Positions 14,428-21,856 of a DNA stretch of 51,626 bases are shown here, in pieces (position 1 is the stretch's first letter; each line of letters opens with the position of its first letter). The DNA is from Loktanella sp. (lineage in GTDB: Bacteria; Pseudomonadota; Alphaproteobacteria; Rhodobacterales; Rhodobacteraceae). The stretch covers positions 1 to 51,626 of the forward strand of contig JAGXIQ010000122.1 in NCBI GenBank assembly GCA_024635625.1. The letters run 5' to 3'. The notes below the pieces were generated by a model. The model was not told where the DNA came from. It did no database searches and worked only from the letters and a program-made list of their open reading frames with translations. A program made the translations under genes and the position numbers.

Positions 14428-16065
14428 TTACTTCGGCAGTGATGCCCCCGGCGACAGCACCCGTGGATCTAAGACGCATTCGATAACCGCCACTGTACCT
14501 GCCGCCTGCGCCTGCGCGAACGCGTCGGCGAACTGCGTCTGATCCGTGACCGTGGCACCAAAGCCGCCATAGGCCCGCGCCAATGCTGCAAAGTCGGGAT
14601 TAGAAAGTCCGGTGCCAGAAACCCGGCCCGGATAGCTGCGTTCTTGATGCATGCGGATTGTGCCGTAGCGGCCGTTATTCATCACGATGACGATTGGTGC
14701 GGCACCGTGCTGTACTGCCGTGGACAACTCGTTGCAGGTCATTTGGAAACAGCCGTCGCCCGCAAGGCAGACGACCGTGCGATCCGGATACTCTATCGCT
14801 GCTGCGATCGACGCCGGAAACCCATAGCCCATAGAACCAGAGGTTGGTGCCAGTTGGGTGCCGTGCTGCTTGTAGGTAAAATAGCGGTGCAGCCATGCCG
14901 CGTAGTTCCCGGCACCATTGGTCAGGATTGCGTCGTCCGGCAAAGAGTTAGACAGCCAGCGAATGACCTGCTCTTGTTTCACAGAACCTGGGCTTTCCAC
15001 CGGTGTCTGCCAGTGCGCGTAATCTGTCTGCGCCGCTGTCACCGCGTCAGGCCAACCTGTCCAACTGTCCTGTCGTGCCAGCGCGTCGCGCAGTGCCATG
15101 ATGGCCACATCACCAGGGCAGACGACACCAAGGTCGGCACCGTAAACCCGCCCAATTTCGTCCGCATCAGCATGCACGTGCAGGATCGACTTTTGCGGAT
15201 TTGCGGGATCGACAAGAGAGTAGCCCTGCGTCTCGATATCGCCAAAGCGTGTGCCGACCAGCAGCAGGCAATCTGCATCGCGCACCCGCTGCGCGAGGCG
15301 GGGGTTCACACCGACGTTCAGATCGCCGGCAAAGCAGGGATGGCGATTATCTAGATAATCCTGCCGTCTGAATGCGGTAGCGACCGGGATTTTAGCGGCA
15401 GTGGCAAAATCGGCCAAGGCCCGAGCGGACGGGGCTGACCAGTGCGGGCCACCGACGACCATCAAAGGACGCTTTGCTTCGTTGAGCCGCAGAAGCAGGT
15501 GATCCCAGACATAGGCCGCAGGCGCACTTGGCGTACGCCAGACGCCGGTAAAATCCGGCACGTCCGCCTCCGCGCTTAACATGTTTTCCGGCAGGGCTAT
15601 GACCACAGGGCCGGGACGGCCTGACAATGCGACGCGAAAGGCCCGCGCAATGTATTCGGGCAAACGGTCGGTGTCGTTGCATTGCGCAACCCATTTCGCC
15701 AATCCACCGAACATCGCCTTGTAGTCCACCTCCTGAAAGGTTTCCCGATCGACGTGGCGGCTATCGATCTGCCCCACAAAGATGACGAGGGGCGTGCTGT
15801 CTTGCATGGCGACATGCACCCCGGCGCTGGCGTTTGTGGCACCGGGACCGCGCGTGACAAAGCAGACGCCGGGCTGTCCGGTCAGCTTTGCGTGCGCCTC
15901 TGCCATCATGGCAGCACCACCCTCTTGACGGCAGACGATGTTCTGGATGCCGCTATCGTACAACCCATCCAGCGCAGCAAGAAAGCTTTCGCCGGGCACG
16001 GAAAACACCCGCTGTACGCCAAGTTTTACCAGTTGATCGCTTAGGATCTTGCCGCCGTGCCGCAT
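14428..16065 (-). CDS. Thiamine-diphosphate-dependent enzyme, acetolactate-synthase-like
   Basis: The 545-residue protein has the three-domain layout of the acetolactate synthase/decarboxylase family: a pyrimidine-binding domain with the catalytic Glu in RQEGGAAMMAEAHAK, a central nucleotide-fold domain, and a C-terminal pyrophosphate-binding domain with the Mg-ThDP motif from GDGCFQ to VMNN. The start is supported by AAGGAG 7 bases ahead; a longer frame of 19 extra codons has no such support. No small regulatory subunit lies beside it, so branched-chain synthesis is unlikely, and a catabolic decarboxylase or ligase role is possible. Substrate unknown. It diverges from the FMN reductase gene. 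Confidence 0.9.
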   Translation of the reverse strand: MRHGGKILSDQLVKLGVQRVFSVPGESFLAALDGLYDSGIQNIVCRQEGGAAMMAEAHAKLTGQPGVCFVTRGPGATNASAGVHVAMQDSTPLVIFVGQIDSRHVDRETFQEVDYKAMFGGLAKWVAQCNDTDRLPEYIARAFRVALSGRPGPVVIALPENMLSAEADVPDFTGVWRTPSAPAAYVWDHLLLRLNEAKRPLMVVGGPHWSAPSARALADFATAAKIPVATAFRRQDYLDNRHPCFAGDLNVGVNPRLAQRVRDADCLLLVGTRFGDIETQGYSLVDPANPQKSILHVHADADEIGRVYGADLGVVCPGDVAIMALRDALARQDSWTGWPDAVTAAQTDYAHWQTPVESPGSVKQEQVIRWLSNSLPDDAILTNGAGNYAAWLHRYFTYKQHGTQLAPTSGSMGYGFPASIAAAIEYPDRTVVCLAGDGCFQMTCNELSTAVQHGAAPIVIVMNNGRYGTIRMHQERSYPGRVSGTGLSNPDFAALARAYGGFGATVTDQTQFADAFAQAQAAGTVAVIECVLDPRVLSPGASLPK

Positions 16066-16189
16066 CGTCTCGCTCCTTCGTGTGTTGCGCCGCACCATGG
16101 GGTGGGCGCGACAGATCGGCAAGATGGGTTGGCAACGCCAAAGGTCGGTTTAGGTCCCAAACCTAAACCTATCGAAGGACCACTATTCC

Positions 16190-16720
16190 ATGACCAAACT
16201 CCTCGGCATCTCCGGCTCTCTGCGTCGTGCCTCGACAAATACTCACCTGTTGCAGAACGCGGCAGAGATGTTCGGGGCAGATCACTATGCCCTCGCCGAT
16301 ATCAACCTACCCCTTTATAATGGCGATCTGGAAGCGGCCGAGGGCTTGCCGGCCAGCGTGAAGACCCTTGCAGATCAGATTGCTGCTGCGGATGCGGTGA
16401 TGATCTCGACACCCGAATACAACAAAGGCGTGTCTGGCGCGCTCAAGAATGCATTCGACTGGATTAGCCGAATCAAGGCGAAGCCGCTGGCCGGCAAACC
16501 TGTCGCTATCATGTCAGCCAGTGCAGGCCGGTCTGGCGGAGAGCGGGCCCAGTACGCGCTGCGCCACTGCCTTGTGCCATTCGACGCTCGCGTTTTGAAC
16601 GGACCAGAGGTGTTGGTCGGCCAAAGCCATGATCAGTTCGACGTCGACGGCAAGTTGGTGACTGCCAGTTACCGTGACTTTTTAGGCCGCCAGATGGAGG
16701 CGCTGCGGGCGATGATCTAG
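16190..16720 (+). CDS. NAD(P)H-dependent FMN reductase / quinone reductase
   Basis: A 176-residue flavodoxin-like oxidoreductase. The N-terminal GISGSLRRASTNTHLL binds the flavin phosphate, and TPEYNKGVSGALKNAFDW is the family signature of NADPH-dependent FMN reductases such as chromate or quinone reductases. It probably reduces FMN or quinones in the cytoplasm. BluB, which consumes reduced FMN, lies about 2 kb away in another transcription unit; a link is speculative. Its TAG stop lies within a CTAG shared with the convergent glyoxalase-like gene. Confidence 0.93.
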   Translation: MTKLLGISGSLRRASTNTHLLQNAAEMFGADHYALADINLPLYNGDLEAAEGLPASVKTLADQIAAADAVMISTPEYNKGVSGALKNAFDWISRIKAKPLAGKPVAIMSASAGRSGGERAQYALRHCLVPFDARVLNGPEVLVGQSHDQFDVDGKLVTASYRDFLGRQMEALRAMI

Positions 16721-17111
16721 CGCGGTGTCGCGACTTCGATCAGGTTGCCGTCAGGGTCCGGATATACAGCGACAAGATTGGTCCGGCGGCGCCCGTACGC
16801 GGCGCCGGGCCATCAACGATAGCAACGCCAAGCGCTTTGAACTGCGCTTGCCACTGCTGCAGTGGCGTGTCGGTCAAAAAGCAAAGGTCGGCACTGCCCG
16901 GCGTCGGCCGCGCGGCCATCGGCCCAAAAGGACCTGCAGCAGGATGCAAGTTGATCTTTTGTGCCCCAAAGCAGAGTGCGGTGCGGTAGCTGCCATCAGC
17001 CACGACAAAAGACAAAACCTCCATCCCCAGCGCATCGCGGTAAAAAGCACAGGTGGCGGGGATGTCGTCCACAGTCAGGACCAGATGGTCGAGGGCGATA
17101 AGTTTCGGCAT
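16717..17111 (-). pseudogene. Glyoxalase/VOC-family gene with a C-terminal frameshift
   Basis: The frame begins MPKLIALDHLVLTVDDIPAT with GAAGGG ahead and follows the vicinal-oxygen-chelate fold (metal ligands in LDHLVL and INLHPA). It ends early as SLYIRTLTAT. In the neighbouring frame the expected family ending DPDGNLIEVATPR continues to a TAG that overlaps the stop of the FMN reductase. Adding one base near 16755-16765 (CGGACC to CGGGACC) joins the two. The intact protein would be about 130 residues. The short form lacks the final metal-ligand Glu of NLIEV, so it is probably inactive unless the base is a sequence error. Confidence 0.78.
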
Positions 17112-17146
17112 TTGCGCCCTTCGCTGTTTGCGGTCACATTGCACAA

Positions 17147-17941
17147 ATGACCACAGCCGACGACCGCACGCAAATCCAAACCGACCTGATAGATCCCGCG
17201 CGGGCGCGGGCGCTGCAGGCGATGCTGGGCGATGTGCCCAATCTTCAGTCTGGTGACGTACTGCCGCCTTTTGCGCATCATATCTACTTTTGGGATGCGC
17301 AGCCGCCGGATCGTCTGGGTCGTGACGGACACCCGGCGACTGGGTCAGGGTTCATTCCTGATCTGGGTTTGCCGCGCCGCATGTGGGCTGCGGGCAAACT
17401 GGTATTTCATGCACCGCTTTTGGCAGGCGTGCGCGCCGAACGCATCAGCCGGATCGAGGGGATCACCCGTAAGGACGGACGCTCTGGCCCGCTGGCCTTT
17501 GTGCGGGTGCGTCACGACATCCGCCAAAGGCAGGCGCTGGCCCTGACAGAGTGGCAGGATCTAGTCTATTTGCCCGATGGCACCGACCGCCCTGCCCCGA
17601 CGTTTGCCCCGACGGACGAAACGACCCGAGAGGCCTTTGCCCCAGATACCACTTTGCTGTTCCGTTATTCCGCGCTGACCTTCAACGGCCACCGCATCCA
17701 CTACGACGAGGCCTATGCACGCGACGTAGAGGGTTATGACGGACTGGTCGTGCATGCCCCGCTGCTAGCACATTTGCTGATGGAATTGGCCCAGCGCCAG
17801 CTTGGCGGACTACGCCAGTTCAGCTACCGCGCGACGGCACCATTGCTGCACCATGAACAAGCAGAGCTTTGCTGGCGTGACGGCATCGTCTGGGTACGGG
17901 CTGCTGACGGACGGCAGTGCATGGTGGCCGAAGCGTCGTAG
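17147..17941 (+). CDS. MaoC/FAS1-like hydratase, mesaconyl- or itaconyl-CoA hydratase type
   Basis: The 264-residue protein has a degenerate N-terminal hot-dog domain and a second one with TLLFRYSALTFNGHRIHYDE, the hydratase-2 motif carrying the catalytic Asp/His pair (the FNGHRIHYD stretch). This layout matches FAS1-like dehydratases that include mesaconyl-C4-CoA (3-methylfumaryl-CoA) hydratase and similar enzymes. The exact substrate is inferred. It diverges from the glyoxalase-like gene with only 35 bases between starts. The mcl1 gene at 30944 acts on related methylmalyl-CoA compounds. Confidence 0.82.
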   Translation: MTTADDRTQIQTDLIDPARARALQAMLGDVPNLQSGDVLPPFAHHIYFWDAQPPDRLGRDGHPATGSGFIPDLGLPRRMWAAGKLVFHAPLLAGVRAERISRIEGITRKDGRSGPLAFVRVRHDIRQRQALALTEWQDLVYLPDGTDRPAPTFAPTDETTREAFAPDTTLLFRYSALTFNGHRIHYDEAYARDVEGYDGLVVHAPLLAHLLMELAQRQLGGLRQFSYRATAPLLHHEQAELCWRDGIVWVRAADGRQCMVAEAS

Positions 17942-18043
17942 AGTGCGGCCCTGCGAGATTATTAGCGATCGGCCTGAAAAGCGGGACCGGTCCCCCGACG
18001 TAGCATGCCATGCGTCCCCCTGATTGTTGGATTCGCGAAGACG

Positions 18044-19081
18044 CTAAAGAGAGGCTGCCGGGCGGAAGTCGTCAGGTATAGTGTCGTGGGCGTCGAGGAT
18101 CAGGTCGGCCATGATTTCTGCAACCTTGGGGGCCATGCCAAAGCCGATCTTAAAGCCGCCGTTGGCGACATAAGCGCCTTTTTGAAATGGATGGTGTCCG
18201 ATCAACGGCGCGCGACTACGGCTGCGCGGGCGAACGCCAGCCCAACGCGCCATGACGGGTGCGTCGCGTAGGACAGGTAGCGCATTGCGGGCCTTCGCAA
18301 TCAGCGCGTCAAGTTGGGTGTCCGTCGTCGTAGCCTCTGCATAGTCCCGCTCTGTGGTGGAACCGATCGCCACAGTGCCATCGAGGTGCGGTACAAGGTG
18401 CAATCCATCCACGAAAAGCTGCGGCAGCCCGCCAGCATCATAATGAAGCAAGGCAGCTTGGCCCTTAACACCTGCACCGACAAGGCGCGTGTGGGCAGCG
18501 GTCATCGCGGCCAGCCCGGCGGCGCCAGTGGCCCAGACAACTGCACCTTGCGGGGTCCCCTTTTGAATGATCGTGCCGCCACAAGCCGTGACAGCGGCTG
18601 CCAGCGCATGCGTGGCCTGTTGAGGGTGGATCAGGGCCGAAAGGGTATCGCGGATCAGCAGGCCGGTTGGGCTTGGCGGTTCCCACGCTGCACCGGTGGC
18701 GGGGACAACCTGCCAGTCGGCGTGGCCTTGCCACAATTCCTCTGCGCTTGCGGCGCGGGACTGCGCCAGCGCCACGGCGGCGTCATCCAGAAGCGGTTGC
18801 AGTCGCCCACTACGGCAATAGCCAGTGGGTTGGCCCGAGACATCAGCGACCTTTGCCCAGAAGGATTCGGCCATCAGTAAGCTGTCGCGCTGGAAGGCTT
18901 TCTTGGCGTTCCATTTTTCCGGCACATGAGGAGCAAGTGCGCCGACAATCCCGCCAGAGGCCCCCGCCGCCACGCCAGCGGTATCGATGACCTGCACGCG
19001 CGCGCCGCGCTGCACACAGGCCCACGCGATCGACAGGCCAAAGACCCCTGCCCCCATCACCGTCACATCAGCCGTTGCCAT
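18044..19081 (-). CDS. FAD-dependent oxidoreductase, DAO family (MnmC oxidase-like)
   Basis: The 345-residue product opens with the dinucleotide fold VMGAGVFGLSIAWACVQRGA and has the D-amino-acid-oxidase layout with the late RWAGVRPRSRSRAPLIGHHP motif that precedes the FAD-binding end. The start codon chosen gives MATADVTVMG; a codon 7 residues upstream is less likely. It is divergent from a tRNA methyltransferase equal to the C-terminal half of enterobacterial MnmC... in E. coli the matching oxidase is the other half of the same polypeptide. It may therefore remove the carboxymethyl group from the wobble uridine of tRNA; a general amine or glycine oxidase is the alternative. Confidence 0.82.
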   Translation of the reverse strand: MATADVTVMGAGVFGLSIAWACVQRGARVQVIDTAGVAAGASGGIVGALAPHVPEKWNAKKAFQRDSLLMAESFWAKVADVSGQPTGYCRSGRLQPLLDDAAVALAQSRAASAEELWQGHADWQVVPATGAAWEPPSPTGLLIRDTLSALIHPQQATHALAAAVTACGGTIIQKGTPQGAVVWATGAAGLAAMTAAHTRLVGAGVKGQAALLHYDAGGLPQLFVDGLHLVPHLDGTVAIGSTTERDYAEATTTDTQLDALIAKARNALPVLRDAPVMARWAGVRPRSRSRAPLIGHHPFQKGAYVANGGFKIGFGMAPKVAEIMADLILDAHDTIPDDFRPAASL

Positions 19082-19129
19082 TACCCGCCCCGCGTTCCAC
19101 AAGTCGTGTGACCCTTACGGCAAAGCCCC

Positions 19130-19807
19130 ATGACCGGCCAGACCCCCACCCCCGACAGCCACCCACTGGACTGGCACACGACGCCCCTTGGTGCCGTACC
19201 CGTGTCATTGCAATTCGACGATCCGTTCTATTCGCTGCAAGGCGGGCTGGCGGAAACGCGACATGTGTTTCTGGCGGGCAATGGCCTGCCTGAACGCTTC
19301 AAGGATGGGTTCAATGTTGCAGAACTGGGCTTTGGCACTGGTTTGAATTTCCTGACGACCTTGCAAGCGTTTCGGGATGCGGGTGTGCCAGGACAACTGA
19401 ATTTCACCAGTTTCGAGGCCTATCCGTTGAATTCGTCAGCCTTGGCGCGCGCGCTGACACCTTTCGCTGTGGATTTACCCGTGGAAGTGCTGACTGACGT
19501 TCATGACGTACAGGGTTCGGATTTCAATCTCCACATTATCCACGGAGATGCGAACGATACCTTGCCCGCATGGGACGGGCTGGCCGATGCGTGGTTTTTG
19601 GACGGATTTTCCCCTGCCAAGAACCCGGCACTTTGGTCGCCACAGATCATAGCAGAGGTCGGCCGACACACTGCCCCCGGCGGGACGGCGGCGACCTATT
19701 CGGCGGCAGGGCATGTGCGGGCCTCGCTGGCAGCGGCCGGCTTTACCGTGTCCCGCGTGCCGGGGTTCGGCAAAAAGCGGCACATGACGACCGCGACGAA
19801 GGACTAA
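19130..19807 (+). CDS. mnmD: tRNA 5-methylaminomethyl-2-thiouridine methyltransferase MnmD
   Basis: A 225-residue S-adenosylmethionine-dependent methyltransferase. NVAELGFGTGLNFLTTLQAF is the cofactor site, and DAWFLDGFSPAKNPALW is the signature of the methyltransferase part of MnmC. It completes the mnm5s2U34 wobble modification of certain tRNAs. In gammaproteobacteria it is fused to an FAD oxidase; here it stands alone and the FAD oxidase gene lies next to it on the other strand, with 48 bases between starts. The DMT exporter starts 5 bases after its stop. Confidence 0.93.
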   Translation: MTGQTPTPDSHPLDWHTTPLGAVPVSLQFDDPFYSLQGGLAETRHVFLAGNGLPERFKDGFNVAELGFGTGLNFLTTLQAFRDAGVPGQLNFTSFEAYPLNSSALARALTPFAVDLPVEVLTDVHDVQGSDFNLHIIHGDANDTLPAWDGLADAWFLDGFSPAKNPALWSPQIIAEVGRHTAPGGTAATYSAAGHVRASLAAAGFTVSRVPGFGKKRHMTTATKD

Positions 19808-19812
19808 GGCGC

Positions 19813-20691
19813 ATGCAGACGTCAAACACGCGGTTGGGCATCGGCCTGATGATCGCCACCACTTTCGTATTTGCGGTGCAGGACGGGCTATCACGGCATC
19901 TGGCGGGCGAATACAACGTGTGGATGATCGTGATGATCCGCTACTGGTTTTTCGCCGCCTTCGTCATCGCCATCGCTCGCCTAAAAGCCGGGTCTGTCCG
20001 CCGTGCTGCGGCCACCCCGCAACCCGTCCTGCAAGCCTTTCGCGGTCTGCTTTTGGCCGGCGAGATTTGCATTATGGTCGCGGGCTTCGTGGCCCTTGGG
20101 CTTGTAGAAAGCCACGCGATCTTTGCCTGTTACCCTCTGTTGGTCGCGGCCCTGTCTGGTCCCGTCTTGGGCGAGGGCGTGGGCTGGCGGCGGTGGGTCG
20201 CAATTGGCGTAGGTTTCATCGGAGTGTTGGTGATCCTGCAGCCCGGTATCACCGTCTTTGCCCCGGCGGCAGCCTTGCCGTTGGCTGCGGCCTGCATGTT
20301 CGCGCTTTATGGTCTTTTGACGCGCTATGTCGCACGGGCGGATACCACAGCCACCAGTTTTTTCTGGACCGGGGTCAGCGGGGCCGTCGCTATGACCTTG
20401 ATTGGCGTTTGGTTCTGGGAACCAATGACCAGCACCGACTGGGGCTGGATGGCGTTCCTATGTATCACGGGCGTGACCGGTCACTGGCTTTTGATCCGCT
20501 GCTACGAAGTCGCAGAGGCCAGTGCGGTGCAACCCTTCGCATACCTGCAACTGGTCTTTGCCAGCGCTATTGGCCTGATCGTCTTTGGTGAAGCCCTGCA
20601 AACTCATGTCGCCATTGGTGCCGCCATTGTTGTTGCTGCGGGAATCTTTACCCTAGTGCGCAACCGCAAGGCGCTGGCGACGATTCGCTGA
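19813..20691 (+). CDS. EamA/DMT-family exporter
   Basis: A 292-residue membrane protein with ten predicted hydrophobic segments in two EamA repeats, starting MQTSNTRLGIGLMIATTFVF. The drug/metabolite transporter family exports amino acids, nucleosides, S-adenosylmethionine or other small solutes; the substrate is not readable here. AAGG precedes the ATG by only about 4 bases. It follows mnmD with a 5-base gap, so the two are co-transcribed. A longer reading frame that starts inside mnmD is rejected. Confidence 0.9.
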   Translation: MQTSNTRLGIGLMIATTFVFAVQDGLSRHLAGEYNVWMIVMIRYWFFAAFVIAIARLKAGSVRRAAATPQPVLQAFRGLLLAGEICIMVAGFVALGLVESHAIFACYPLLVAALSGPVLGEGVGWRRWVAIGVGFIGVLVILQPGITVFAPAAALPLAAACMFALYGLLTRYVARADTTATSFFWTGVSGAVAMTLIGVWFWEPMTSTDWGWMAFLCITGVTGHWLLIRCYEVAEASAVQPFAYLQLVFASAIGLIVFGEALQTHVAIGAAIVVAAGIFTLVRNRKALATIR

Positions 20692-20812
20692 CCAATTTTA
20701 TTGCGCTTTCAGTTTTGATACTTGGTATTCATAGAAGTAGATTAACGCGAACGCGTTGAAGCTTTATTTTATTTATTTAATCTCGACCACCATCATATCG
20801 TGAACATTGCTA
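20692..20812 (+). promoter_or_regulatory. AT-rich intergenic region upstream of the HWE kinase
   Basis: This 121-base gap is much more AT-rich than its surroundings (for example TTTATTTTATTTATTTAAT near 20763-20781). It holds the inverted repeat AACGCG-AA-CGCGTT at 20744-20757. It probably carries the kinase promoter and a regulator site, but I could not place a convincing -35/-10 pair. Confidence 0.4.
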
Positions 20813-21841
20813 ATGCCCTTGACTGATACCGCACTGCCCCCCGCCTTCGTCGCGGACCCTGACGCGCTCTTGCCACTTGGTGTGCGGGTCGCGGGTCTTG
20901 GGCTGGGTAGTATCGATTACAGGGCCGATACGATTATTCTGGATAACCGCGCTGCGGCTTTGTTCGAACTACCGGCCCATTGCCCGATCCCGCGCGATGA
21001 CCTGCATGCGCAGATCCATTCAGATGATCGCCCAAAGGTCGAAGCGCAGGTTGCCGCAATGCTAAGCCCCGGCCTGCCAGATTTTATCGACGTGGTCCAC
21101 AGGGTTAAAACTGCTGACGGAAAAGACCGCTGGCTAAGCGCGCGCAAGCAGGTCGTTTTCGCCGAATCGCCGGACGATACGCGCGTCCCAGCGACAGGAC
21201 TCGTGGCGATCATGGATGTAACCGCCCACAAAACGACAGAGCGTCAGGTGAAGGATTTGATGCACGAAATGAACCACAGGCTGAAAAACCTGCTGACCGT
21301 CGTTCAAAGCATCGCCCGCTTGACTGCCCGGCACGGCACGCCCGAAGATTTTCTGCCTCGTTTCGACGCACGTCTGCGGGCCTTGTCGCATAATCAGGAT
21401 TTACTGATGTCACGCGGGGGTATGGGCGTGACGTTCGGGGCGCTGGTGCGCGAACAATTGCATCCTTTCACCGGCGGCGTCGACAAACACGTACAGATCG
21501 CGGGGCCAGACTTGCCAATTCGGTTCTCGGCGATCCAACCGGTTGGCCTTGCACTGCACGAACTGGCGACAAACGCTACGAAATATGGCGCTTTGTCGAC
21601 ACCGAACGGCAACCTTGACTTGATCTGGAAGGTAGAAGGCGACCAATTCACATTGGCTTGGACCGAAAGCGGCGGACCGCAAGTGGTGCCACCGCAGCGT
21701 ACCGGCTTTGGCAGCACCGTGCTGCAAGGTATGACCCGCAGCGCGTTAGAGGCGGAAGTTGCCTTAGACTACCGCCCAGAAGGCTTGCACTGGTCAATGA
21801 CCTGCGCTTTGTCCAATATTCGGGACGATAAAGCGCTGTAG
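20813..21841 (+). CDS. PAS-containing HWE-family sensor histidine kinase
   Basis: A 342-residue soluble kinase with an N-terminal PAS-like domain (about 25-140). Its phosphoacceptor box is MNHRLKNLLTVVQSIARL, with His155. The ATP domain has the HWE-type N box LALHELATNATKYGAL (His249, Asn254) and the WTE motif (283-285) that names the family, then GFGSTVLQGM. HWE kinases are typical of alphaproteobacteria and often sense light, redox state or general stress. There is no membrane segment, and no response regulator lies nearby, so it is an orphan. A TTG codon 6 bases upstream is an alternative start; no strong ribosome binding site is present for either. Confidence 0.92.
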   Translation: MPLTDTALPPAFVADPDALLPLGVRVAGLGLGSIDYRADTIILDNRAAALFELPAHCPIPRDDLHAQIHSDDRPKVEAQVAAMLSPGLPDFIDVVHRVKTADGKDRWLSARKQVVFAESPDDTRVPATGLVAIMDVTAHKTTERQVKDLMHEMNHRLKNLLTVVQSIARLTARHGTPEDFLPRFDARLRALSHNQDLLMSRGGMGVTFGALVREQLHPFTGGVDKHVQIAGPDLPIRFSAIQPVGLALHELATNATKYGALSTPNGNLDLIWKVEGDQFTLAWTESGGPQVVPPQRTGFGSTVLQGMTRSALEAEVALDYRPEGLHWSMTCALSNIRDDKAL

Positions 21842-21856
21842 CACTTTATCGCCATG

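Noticed and set aside
17983-17994. GGGACCGGTCCC palindrome between the hydratase and FAD oxidase genes
   Set aside because: A 12-base palindrome with no loop and no repeat copy nearby; too short to claim as a terminator or operator.
19536-19544. DnaA-box-like TTATCCACG inside mnmD
   Set aside because: One mismatch and within coding sequence.
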